Assembly (NCBI RefSeq): GCF_037975245.1
Contig: NC_092561.1
Coordinates: 5,878,001-5,942,000 of the forward strand
DNA: 64,000 nucleotides
Reading direction: 5' to 3'
Source: Apostichopus japonicus
Taxonomy: Eukaryota > Echinodermata > Holothuroidea > Aspidochirotida > Stichopodidae
The position numbers and the translations under genes were made by a program. This document shows positions 28,201 to 39,589 of this stretch, piece after piece; within the stretch, counting starts at the first letter, position 1, and the number at the start of each line of letters is the position of its first letter. Below the pieces are notes generated by a model. The model was not told where the DNA came from, made no database searches, and saw only the letters and a program-made list of their open reading frames with translations.

Positions 28201-28379
28201 CTACCACTACTACCACCACTACTACCACCACTACTACTACTAATACTATCATTACTACTACTTCAGCTACTAATGCTACAACTATACTACTTCTAATGCT
28301 TCTACTGCTAATGCTACTACTACTTCTACTTAACTACTAATAATACTTCTACAACTACAACTTCATGGCCTATATGTAG

Positions 28380-29572
28380 TGGATTATGAATCATAACATG
28401 AAAAGTGAAGAGCGCTATCCGATTTTGCAGCGACCGGCACCTCGCATGCCTGACAACAAAGGTGGTGGGGAGGGGGGGGGGGCGGGGAAGGAGGGAATAG
28501 TGATATACAGACTCGGGCCGTGGTCACTTGTAGGGCAGAGGATATATCGAATAGCGAATAGAAATTTATGGTACAAGATGGGTAACTTTGCAGGTAGTTT
28601 TTTTGCTACACAACCCCCCCCCCCTACTCCCTCACCACCTCTTCCCCTTAAAATCACTCGTATGTTTCCACTGCATTTCGAAGTTCGTCATCACTTTGAT
28701 CCTCCAGTTAATACACCACAACGCCTGACGTAATACATCAAATACAATGATGCACATACCCCAGGCATACCCTACAACGTCACAAAATCAAACTCCAGTG
28801 TATGATTTCAAAGGTGGGGGAATTCTAGCACCTCCACAACATATTTAGGTGGGGGAGGGTGGGGGCATTTTAGTATAGTGACAGTGGTAGATTCAGTATT
28901 TGATCAAAGTAGAAGGGGGGGGGGGGGTTGCTGAACATGACTCCTATGTAGAGCAGTCTGAAAGTTTTCCCCGATTGACGGTGGAGGTGAAGTAAATGAC
29001 TCCCTCCCGTGCCTGGCCCCACTTTGGTCACCCCACTGTATGAAAGGAACCTTTTTGGAAATGCTATTTTTTTCGTGCATCTTACGAGCATTTTGAGGTC
29101 AGGGTTTGCGCAAAGTGGAAAACTTGTTATCAAATCGAACGTTCTACTTTACTTATTTCTAAATAAGCCTTTGTACTTATACTATAATTGCTCATATTTG
29201 TTCTTTTCAAGTCTTTACATGTGAATTAGCGAAGCGAACGTAAGTCGTCTATTGCCGTTTTCAAATACCATAACTTATTTTCGGTGAATATCCAAAACGA
29301 AACTGGATAATGCAAAGAAGGTTAGCCTCGGGACACACTTTACAATTAAAATAGCTATAAGGTGTCTGCAGTTAGGAACGGTGGCCCAGAAGCGACTTTG
29401 GAAACATTTTAAACACATACGTTTGGTGCGAGAAGATCAAACTCATAACATTTCTAGTTAGTCAGTAGATAGTCAGAAGTAAAAATATTATAATTTGGGA
29501 GAAAAAAAAGTTCGAAGTTTGACATAAAAATCAAACATTTCGGCATAACTATTTTCATCTTTATAAAATATT
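28380..29572. other. Gene-free stretch upstream of copy C
   Basis: Homopolymeric G and C tracts (28475, 28613, 28915) and no recognisable coding exon. It does not resemble the A/B 5' flank. Confidence 0.5.
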
Positions 29573-29908
29573 TATGTTATTCAAATGGCGATTTCTGACC
29601 ACCGTAGTTGTTTTCACTGTTTTTTTGTTCCCTCTTTTGTTACTTTTCTTAGTTTTTTGTTTGTGCATCTTACATTTGACTTGTTTCTTTGACATTGTTG
29701 GTAAAGATGGAAAGGCGTCAGCTTTATACATTGCGAGTCTTGTAGCAAGAATTAAATATGTGTAGCGTTATACCAAACTTTTCAATCTAACCGTTCGGTT
29801 GAGTTATAAAGTGAATTACCACACGCATCACTTTCTACATTCTTCAATCTCTTTTATTCGAAAGGTTTAACAATGGAAAGATACTCTCAAAACTTTCAAA
29901 TCAAAACG

Positions 29909-30262
29909 ATGAGCTGGCTGTCAGCGTTAACCATCCTGGCGTGTGTGACGATTAGTCAGTCACGTGTGGTATCCACAAACTTAGGTCAAGTTGAAGGCGA
30001 GACGGAGGTATTTTTCAGCAAGTTTCTGAAGCAGAGTGGAAATGTTGATAGTTACCGTGGGATACCTTTTGCTAAACCACCCATCGGCGAAAGACGTTTT
30101 CAACCGGCTGATGCGATTGACCCTTGGGAAGGTGTCATCAGCGCCAGAAGTATTCCTCCCTCTTGCCCTCAGATACTCCAACCTTACTACGAACATCTGT
30201 ACTCTACACTTAACTTTTCCGAGGATTGTCTGTACCTTAATGTGTTCGTACCTACAGAAGCA
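29909..30262 (+). pseudogene. Copy C exon 1
   Basis: 354 nt, five codons shorter than A/B exon 1. It codes the signal peptide, PPSCPQ and SEDCLYLNVFVP. The donor is GAAGCA|GTGAGT. Confidence 0.85.
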
Positions 30263-30853
30263 GTGAGTTGTTTTATCTTCATTTCACATATAGAGCTACA
30301 ATTTGCAACAACTACATATCCCAGCCCCCTCGCCACACCCCCAATGAAAATGATACATGACTGTTGAAAAGATAATAAGGTTATGTAAAATTGTTATATC
30401 TCACTTTAGTCAACCACTAAATCAATTAGAAACAGGCATACACTTCAATTGTTTGCAAATGACAATGATACTGTCACTCACACGTTACATTGAATTTCCG
30501 AAATTAACATATTTTACTCTATACCGGTACTGGATGAAAACAAAAACAGTTTTCAAAGCCTTGATATTAGTCGCAGATATACAATCGTAACTAACATGAT
30601 AATTTTCTTAGTCTGATTTAGTGGTATCCAACTATTAACTATTACATTACATTGTCAGATATATAGTTAATACCCTACGCGAAAGGTAGAATTAAATATT
30701 TTTTTCCGGGACAAGAGGCAAATCATGCAACATTTTGTACCCAGTTCTAGCTTGCGGATGTACATTTTTTTAACTCTCCTCCCAAATGCACTAAAAGCTG
30801 GTAGAAATGAGACAAAACAGTTCATGGTGTCTTATAGACGAAAATTGCTTGCC

Positions 30854-31440
30854 TCAAGTTTGTAAAGTTACTGCAGGGATAACGGCTAAGTAATGTTGTA
30901 CCAGAATTAATGTAGCCAGTACATACGTTTCATAAGATGTGCAGACAAAATGCATTCTTTGTAAATGTGCGATATCACTAAAAGAAACGATCACCTTCAA
31001 TCTATAGTCATAAACCAAATTGGCCCGTTGACCTCCTCGAAGATTATACACATTATGAGGTTCACAGCACGTATTAATATTATTCCGACGTCTGCCATCT
31101 TCAATCAGCTGGTTAGCAGAACGACGAGACCATTTGGTTAAGTTGTCAATCCAACGTATATGCGGACGGCCTGGATTGCGTTTGCAGCCGTACGGTAAGC
31201 CATACAGTACAGACGCAGTTAGACCTTCACACCTCACATCGTGTCCGCACCACTTTGCTTTACGTCGAAGAACATATTCAGAAGAGAACAACCAACGTCA
31301 TGCAATCTTTGTGTTCAACTCATCATTTGACACGTAATCGTTCCAAGTTAGGCCTAGCTAACGGCGCCATATTTCTCTGTCCAACGCATCAAGGCGATGC
31401 ATGTCAGCCACTTTCATGGTCCAAGTGCATAGCCATAAGT
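30854..31440 (-). mobile_element. Degraded non-LTR retrotransposon fragment in copy C intron 1
   Basis: Minus-strand translation contains RRKAKWCGHDVRCEGL, then GRPHIRWIDNLTKWSRRSAN and LIEDGRRRNN. This is the pattern of the C-terminal tail after the reverse transcriptase of LINE-type ORF2 proteins (KxxWxGHV...GRPxxRWxDDI...A.DRxxWR). Frame breaks lie upstream (31290-31440). It is antisense to the esterase gene. Confidence 0.6.
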
Positions 31441-31595
31441 TAGACGTGATGCCACCAAAGCCTTAGTCACTATTCCATGTATAAAGATTAAAAAGTCCAA
31501 ACATGTCCTATTAACTTTCAATAACGGTCATAACATTGAGAAGCTACTCATGGTGTAACATATCATACGTTTTGTCGGTTCTCTTTGTTTCGAAG

Positions 31596-31755
31596 CCACC
31601 GAATGCAACAGTAATGGTTTTCATCCACGGAGGAGGTTTCACAGTTGGTAGTGGATCCGACTTTCCATACAACCCACTTCCGTTGGTATTTCTTGGAGAT
31701 GTGATTCTAGTAACGCTAAATTACAGACTTAACATATTTGGATTCCTTTCAACGG
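31596..31755 (+). pseudogene. Copy C exon 2 (oxyanion hole GGG)
   Basis: 160 nt after TTTCGAAG. It codes VFIHGGGFTVGSGSD. The third Gly codon (GGT, 31635-31637) is where A and B have Ser. The donor is ACGG|GTAAGTG. Confidence 0.87.
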
Positions 31756-32674
31756 GTAAGTGTAAAAGAAGTACAACCAATTTCTTTAATTTGCATTAAC
31801 AGAATTATCAAGTCATTTACAACAGTAACCTGTGCAATTTATAATTTCATTGACGTATTGATTGTTGTAATATTGGCCGTTTTTAGAATGAGAAAAGACC
31901 CCAAAGCTCCGTACGACACGAAACGACAAAATGGGTTAAGAACTATGTGTAACTATGTGAGACCGTTAGAACTTCAAGCAATAAGATAAGATAGGATGCG
32001 ATTAACAAAAGTTGATACAACTTCAACTTTCCTTTAGACAAAATGTGTCGCAGATGCCAATTAGAATTATCATGCTATGGACAGTTGAAGCACTAACTAT
32101 TTCTCTCCCATTTATTCTCTTGTTGTTGTTGTGTATGCAGAACCGACAGCATATAAAAAATCATCTTAACAATCACTAATTTAATGCCGAACCTGCGTGC
32201 AATGTTCGAGTAGTTGCCGACCGAAGAATGACTTATTTGGACTAAAATCTGCTTTTTTTCTTCTTCACCTTCTTTTGCTTTTTCTTTTGCTTCAATATAA
32301 GGATTTACTTATAGCGATCTGCTGTGTCTACGTTTGGCCATTGTATATCACAAAGCGATACCAACTGGTTCGATTTCATCCAAGGTCTTCGACACACCTT
32401 GTACCGTTGACGACGCTATGCCTTGCTATGTCGTTTTCCGTAGCTTTGTCCTATATTCTAGTTTACCTTGATTGTTAGTTGCATAAAAAGTAAAAACACA
32501 TATTCCCGCCATAGTATACCATGTGCGACGTTGCATAGGTTTATCAGATGTTGTGTCAACACAGTTTTCTCATCGTGTCGTATGGTATCGTGTCGTATCG
32601 CATTTTGTGCTTTTTTTTACTTATTTAAAATTAGAATTTGACGATTAAACTTGGTTTATTTCTACTCAACACAG

Positions 32675-32752
32675 GAGATGAGATTATCCCACCTAATCAG
32701 GCATTAACAGACCAACGTCTCGCACTAAAATGGGTTAACGAGAATATTGAAG
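32675..32752 (+). pseudogene. Copy C exon 3
   Basis: 78 nt after CAACACAG. Codes DEIIPPNQALTDQRLALKWV and on. The donor is GAAG|GTACGA. Confidence 0.87.
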
Positions 32753-33675
32753 GTACGATCATGTAACTACTGATGATTGGAAAAGTCGTTTTCTGCCAAG
32801 AAGACTAAGAAATCTAAATACGTCGCAAAATATCATTAAAGTTTAAGTTCAGTCTTATCATAAAAAAACTTTGAATATAGTCAATGTAGATTGACAAATC
32901 ACTCAAAAGTAGAATCACAATGTTATTAGATAAAGAAAGAGCCAAACAAAAAAAAAACATATCATATTATGATGGCATTACTCTAGAAGCAGATCTCAAT
33001 AGATTCAAGTTCGTTCAAAGGTTTTGTGACTGTTGACTTTTATCAGTCTTTATCCACATTAATATAGAACATTTGGTATCATTTTGGATAACCTAGAACT
33101 TTGTTAAACGTTTTCAAAGGGGAGAGAGGAGGTGGGGATGGGGTAGAGCAGGTCCAAAAGGGACGTTCACTCACCTGATCGAATTATACAATAAACAACG
33201 AAAGGTCCATACAAATTGGTAAATATTCATGCCAATTCTGTGCTTACATCTTATTGTTAAGTTCAATTAACCACTAGATACCGGCCGAATCGATTAAAGT
33301 AAGTAAGTAATCAATACATACTTCTAGCATGTAACATTAATTAACTTTCACTATTTCTATTTGTCTGTGTTATATGTATGACCAAGCATGGCTTTTATTG
33401 TTTTTACGCCTACATGCGATGTAGAAAAAATCACTTTATTTGAGCAGTGTAGCAGGTTTCTGCCACTTTAGACGCATTTTAGACACTCGTATTGTCCAAG
33501 TTATGACAAACGACGTTTGTGTAGTTCAGTCGTGTATTTCAAATAAGTTTATGGTTTTACACATAAGCTGATGCAACTTTTTGTGTTGTCAAGGCACGTT
33601 ACCTATAAGTAAACCCTCTGTTAACATATATGATTCACTACGCACATACCTATGACTGTATGTGATTATTCATAA

Positions 33676-33864
<189 letters not shown>

Positions 33865-34664
33865 TAAAAGGAGCTTATTTTAAGGAATAAAGATCCATAA
33901 AATCCGAAAGTTATTTCCGTGTCAGCTGTTTCGTCAGATAGAGAGGTGCCGGGACGTCCTATTTGCGACAAAAACCTAACAGATACCTATAACACTGAAA
34001 ACAGCATTTCAATGCGTCATGTAACGTAGGGTCGTAGCTAGACTTCTTTTTTAAGGGGTCCATTGCTTTTTGGAAGGGGTAGGAAGACCTAAATAAATAT
34101 TTGGTGTGCCTATAGGCATCTAGTCCACCCATCCTCGTGACTGAGCCACTGTATGGATTTGTGCTTGCTTATAATAGGTGCGTTGAGCAATGCACTGACG
34201 TTGAATGTCACTGGTGGAAAACCAGACGAGCTCGAAATATTTCAAGAAGATTATATATTGGCCAACTTGCTATATGTGCAAGATGTGTTCTTAAGCCACA
34301 TCCTACGAAAAAAGCTGAGTTTGTGGTTGCTGTTGCTATTGCTTTTGGTCGATGTAAATGGTGCATAATGCCATAAAACATTTCTTTCCTCATTTTACTT
34401 TGCGCTATGTTTGGAGAAGTAGGAAGTATACCATGACCGGCACTATTTGATGTACAACCAGCAACTACTGTAAAGTAGCAATTGTCGTTACCATTGTCAT
34501 CAATTGAGAACAAATTCAAAGTGCCGGGACCATCTTTAGACGTACTTTGAAGTTCGAACTTTCACAGCATTTGAAATGGTGATGATGTTAATCTTCAATT
34601 TAATTCTCTAATTTCCCCTCTTGGGTTCACAAATGTTTTCCGTTACCCTTTTGCCGTCTTTCAG

Positions 34665-34841
34665 AGTGGTACAGTGAATGATCCTTGGGCAGCCGTCCTG
34701 TCCCCCGAGGAATCAAGAGATGTTGCAATCCTTGCTGCAGAAATGGGTGAATGTAATCTTACTGAGATAAATGATTCCAGTATTATCGCTGATTGTCTTC
34801 GAGCGAAAACCGTTGAGGAACTTATTGAAATCCATAGAAAG
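34665..34841 (+). pseudogene. Copy C exon 5
   Basis: 177 nt after TCTTTCAG, one codon shorter than A and B. It starts SGTVNDPWA, closer to the cholinesterase consensus than A/B, and keeps the two loop cysteines. The donor is AAAG|GTACGG. Confidence 0.85.
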
Positions 34842-35904
34842 GTACGGTTTTAAATTATGCTAGTTTTCAGGATGAGATGAGCTTACTACTGTAGTTGTGA
34901 CGCCCATAGCGTCGAACAAATGGCAAGCAACATTACTACTGATTTGTTGGTCAACTTGCTACAAGTACAAATTGATATTTAATGGAATAATGCTATTTAT
35001 TTTCTTCTTTCGTCTTCTTTTTGTTTCGCCAGCTTAGTATCATAACAGATGCTCAAAGCGTAAAAAGAGTTAATATTCAAAGCTGATCATTCTTAACACT
35101 CTGGAACTATGGATATACACTGCAATCAAATATCATATCCGGGTAGGCCTACATATGTGCCGATATTATATTAAACTGTACCCAATACCATTAAAGAGAT
35201 CGTGCAGCAATTAATTACCTAAAATAGATAAACAGGCATGTTCCTGGCATGTTTTTTCTTTTTGAATAACACCACTGGGTTGAGTACGGCGATTTGAATA
35301 TTGGTTTCAAATCATGGGTTGTTGTAATCTTTAGCAGGTAATCTGCTTATTAGCTTGATACGAAACATTAAAATAATCATTGACTTGCCAGGTAATCTTC
35401 ACAGGATTTACAATATACATTATTTTTTATTTTAGTCTTAGTTAAAACTGGATACATGTTTGAACTTTTTCGTTAAGGTTTGCGAGATCAGTTCTCAGTC
35501 AATTGCATGAAAAATATTATTGTATATAATTACCGATAGAACTGTTCCTTTGTAATCCTCACTTAAAGTTAAGAAGTGTCAGGAATGTTCTCAAGTAAAG
35601 AGCGATAACGAGTGTTAGCCAAACTACCTGTCAATACTACAAGGCTGGTTAAGGAAATACATTGCAGATAAAGCAGTTAGAGAGTCAAATGTTAAGGAGC
35701 TTGTGTGATTGAGGAAGGGAGTGGAATTAAGAAGGAAAAGACAAGTGAGTGTGGATGGATGTACAAGAGGTGCTGTGCGAAGTCAGCGTATTAGAGGTAA
35801 GGAGTTTTTGGTGTTAGGTTCACTCCCTCCTTTCTTCAATGTTGGGACCATGAGGAATAGCAGTAAGGCTTCGTATCAACAAGGCGAACGCTATCGTTCA
35901 TCAC

Positions 35905-36181
35905 CAGGGGCGTAGCCAGGTGTTTGGTATGTGTGTGGGGGAGGGGCAAAGTAAAATTTCTGTCCCCATTCTCAGGCGCATAGCGGTGGATCGCCGTCCT
36001 GGGGTTAGGAGCTAATAATCTTCATTTCAACACTCTCTCCAAAGACTACCCACCCATCATCCCTTCGTCGGCCCCATCCCCCAGGTTCAAATTCATTTTT
36101 TTGCTCATCGCGTCCCCAAAAAAGTTCTGAAGGGGGCACTCTGCTCCCCCCCCCCCCCCCTTCGGCTTGCTACGCCACCCG
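35905..36181. mobile_element. hAT-type MITE in copy C intron 5
   Basis: 277 bp starting CAGGGGCGTAGCCAGG and ending with the imperfect reverse complement ...GCTACGCCACCCG. Flanking 8-mers TTCATCAC (35897-35904) and CTCATCAC (36182-36189) differ by one base. It belongs to the same broad end-sequence group as 3266-3572. Confidence 0.7.
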
Positions 36182-36306
36182 CTCATCACGAAGAGCATAC
36201 GTAGGCGTCCGTACGCAAAATCACGAGAGCTTCTACTTTCGTGTGTAAGAATTACATATACAACATCTTTGATGGTACTTAACTTGTGATTTCTCTTGCT
36301 AAACAG

Positions 36307-36890
36307 ATCGATGAAGTTTTTCAAGGGAGACTCGTTTGGCTTGCAAGTAATGATGGTAAATTCTTTACCGACGACGTTGACACATTGATTGAAGAAGGAG
36401 CATACAGCAACATTGACATTCTTCTTGGAACAAACAAAGACGAGGGCACTTTTTAAAATTATTTTATAACTGGACGTCTTGAACAGAGACCATTCGTGAG
36501 TAAAGATTTCTTCACAATCTTAACTACTGGTTCCAACGATCCTTTAATCTCCGATTTACTTGAGGCAGTCTACGCTAGCGGCATCGACCAAGAAGACAAC
36601 TACGTTGGGGCTTTCGAAGATGCACTTGGTGACGTCTCCTTCAAATGTGGGACGTCCTTACTGGCTAGAAATGCAGCAACTGCCGGGAGCACAGTTTACA
36701 TGTATCACATGACTCATGAGCCCATTCGATCTCTATGGAACGTTACTTGGCTACGCGCTTCTCATTTTGAGGAAATCCAGTTTGTGTTTGGATTACCATT
36801 CTTTGGCGATCCATTCTACGTCCCAGTGTATGATGAGGTGAAGATTGCTTTCTACGTCATACGAATGTGGACAAACTTTGCTAAATCGGG
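36307..36890 (+). pseudogene. Copy C exon 6 with premature TAA
   Basis: 584 nt. Codon 50 of the exon (36454-36456) is TAA, directly after NKDEGTF. Downstream the same frame stays open through HFEEIQFVFGLPFF to the TCGGG|GTAAGC donor, so there is no frameshift. Confidence 0.9.
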
Positions 36891-37445
36891 GTAAGCTGAA
36901 CACGTGTTACTATGTCTGCAAGGAACCGTAGTGAATTTCATAAAGATTCGTATAAACTGCTCCTGATGAGATGAGCACGACATTTTGTGGTCCTACAAAT
37001 GTGTTAAAAGTGCAATATATATTACTCAAATAGTACAACAGCAATGCCGGATTAATAGTTTAGTGGTTACCTTCAGTATGATGAATGGCATTATACGTTA
37101 TATTGATTATGTTATCAAGAGCGAATCCAGGATTTAAGATAGGAGGGCATCATGTCCTTGGTTGATAAAGCAGCATGCCGTATAGCGGGTATGGTGGTCC
37201 TCCTGTAGCACCAAAAATATATTTTAGAAGTCAAATTGTGCATTCTGAAGCATATGTATCCCATTAACTATGTCTTAACGCAATGTTTCCTTTTCTTGTG
37301 GGAAGTTGAAAGGATTGGGGTTGGGTGTTAACCCTCACTCCAACTACATCCGCGCCTGGATATATGTTACATACCTTTTCTGATATAAAGTTTTCTAGGA
37401 CTGAGAACGATAGTGATGATGTAGTATTTTCCTTTGTTATTAAAG

Positions 37446-37618
37446 GGATCCCAACGGCCCCATTCGTCTGCCAGGTAGTATTCCGGAATGGCCTCGTTTC
37501 GTCCCTGATTCCGAGGAGTACAAGGAGCTTGACATTCGTTTCAACAATAAACGGAAATTCCGACAACCATACTGTACATTTTGGCTCAAAACGCTGCCGG
37601 AGATTATCTACTTGCAAG
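37446..37618 (+). pseudogene. Copy C exon 7
   Basis: 173 nt after TTATTAAAG. Codes GDPNGP, IPEWPRFVP and CTFWLKTLPEIIYLQ. The donor is CAAG|GTAACC. Confidence 0.85.
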
Positions 37619-38180
37619 GTAACCCAAATAAATCCACTTATCTTTGTTTAGTTATGGAAAAAAGAAGAGTGTCCTAACTATCTTTACGTCAAAGAGTCTC
37701 CTATAACTGCACCAACATTCTATAATTCGTTGTTAGTGTTTAAATAGGGTTTGAATCGATTCATCGACGTGCATAGAACTATAGCTGTGTGTGTGGGGGG
37801 GGGGGTGGGGGTACTAAATTTCCCTCGCCCTATTTCGGTAGGGACTTTTAATCGACGAATTTTAGACGGAACAAACATGATGGAAATATGGGTGCGGTCG
37901 TGGGTCCGTTAGATGCAACACCCATGTAGTTTTACACGTCGAATGGTGCTTTCATTCTTAGGCTAAACGCAAGGCTGTGTTAGTAGGCATTACTGAATAC
38001 TAATTGAGGTTTATTTCTTGACAGGATAATGAATTTAACCAGTCATCGCGTTTGTGAGATTTTAGTACGCTGTAATGAACACTATTCTTTCGCATAGTTT
38101 GTCGAATATCTGTAGTGGTTGCTTTATAGTTTACAAGTTAGCTCGATTGTTAAAACTTCTTTTTATTTGATATTTAACAG

Positions 38181-38236
38181 GAGCAGCGGTTGCTGCCGCA
38201 GATAACCAAGACTTGTCGACTGTGACACCTGTGTAG
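38181..38236 (+). pseudogene. Copy C exon 8
   Basis: 56 nt after ATTTAACAG. Codes GAAVAAADNQDLSTVTPV then TAG. Acceptor and length match A and B exon 8. An AATAAA lies at 38674-38679. Confidence 0.8.
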
Positions 38237-39589
38237 ATCATCAATTACGAAACAAGGATGAAATCTGCGTTCTACATCTTCGGGTGTGTCCATTTTTTTA
38301 ATCGATGCCATCAGCTTCGATTGTATAGGAATTGCAGATTTTGCCACGTGGTTTTGCGCCTTCTTGTGTTGCTCACATATGAATATAACAGTATAGTTCG
38401 CATCCTCCAATTACATGAAAACATGCTCAGTATGAACGTAGTCGCACATTTGGAACAAATACAATCCAGTTGTCTTGACTATTTCATTAAGTGGCAACTT
38501 TTTTTATTGCTACCCATTTTCCCTACTTACCTGTGCTTCAATACGCTATGATGGTTACCTTTGCATAGCTACTACGATTTCGTTCGAAGAATGGTTAACT
38601 GTTACGGAGTACGGGTCAACCATTCTATTAAGTGGTAATGTTTGCCCGTAGAATTCGTTGTACTAATGTAGTCAATAAACAAATAGTTCAGAATTATAAT
38701 GATTTAACTGTTACAAAAACCATTCTTAGTCCCTTAAAATGCCTTAATATATATTTTAATTCATTAGTAAGTAAATTTGTGTACCTTGTTTGGTCAGTTT
38801 GTTGCGTACGGGACTCTTACGCTCGAAGGTTCACCCCGCCCTGTTTATTTAGTGGAACGGTCCCACAAAAAAAACGAACAGAATTGAAAGTCTTGATTGG
38901 CTTGTAACTAAAATACAATGGGCAAAACCAGTTAATAATAACGGTTTATTGATATTGCAGTTTCTACGGAGTTGCCAACTTCTGGACCTCCTGGAGCGCT
39001 AGCCATAGTGCAGAGCAAAGAAAGAATATGCGTTGGATAGGTCTTGCGCAAGTATGATATCGAGCTATCGTTACTTTCATGAAAGAAAGGTTTGGTGGCT
39101 CAATTCACAGGAACATGTAATTTCCTTGGCGGTTGTATGTACACTACCATGGACCTGTCTGATGAACCATTTGAAAAATAAATTTACAATATTTATCGTA
39201 CAAAAGTACAATAAGATGAAGGCAATCATCCAAAAGCCAGCATCAGCAATCATATGTCCATGAAACCTTGGATCCTTGTCATGACAGGAAGGTGGTGTAA
39301 AATAAACATTATGTACACATGTAATGTATATACGTAATTGTATAGCGCACTACGCACGTTGCATATGTGCGCTTAACAGACGATCTATAATATACAATAC
39401 AATATAACAGTATAAACTAATAAATGTATAGTAGGTAAAGTTCATCGTGTTAAGTTTCTTATGAAAGATTGATGATTCGTGCCGTGCTGTCAGGTCTATA
39501 AATCTATTGGTTATAATTTCCAGTGTGCGAGTTCTTATGCTGCTATGCCTGTGTTTTCAACTGAGGGGTCAACCACGACCAGTTCACAC
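38237..39589. other. 3' flank of copy C
   Basis: No independent gene seen. It includes an AATAAA at 38674-38679 and a possible alternative terminal exon at 38961-39040. Confidence 0.5.

Noticed and set aside
28880-29045. Possible MITE with ACAGTGG / CCACTGT ends
   Set aside because: The inverted repeats are only a few bases long, and the flanking 8-mers (TATAGTGA, TATGAAAG) do not match.
29574-29765. Hydrophobic 63-codon frame upstream of copy C
   Set aside because: T-rich sequence gives a Phe/Leu-rich translation by chance. No conservation with the A/B flanks.
29873-29908. Upstream ATG extending copy C by 12 residues
   Set aside because: The equivalent position in A/B has no ATG, and the extension would bury the signal peptide. 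29909 preferred.
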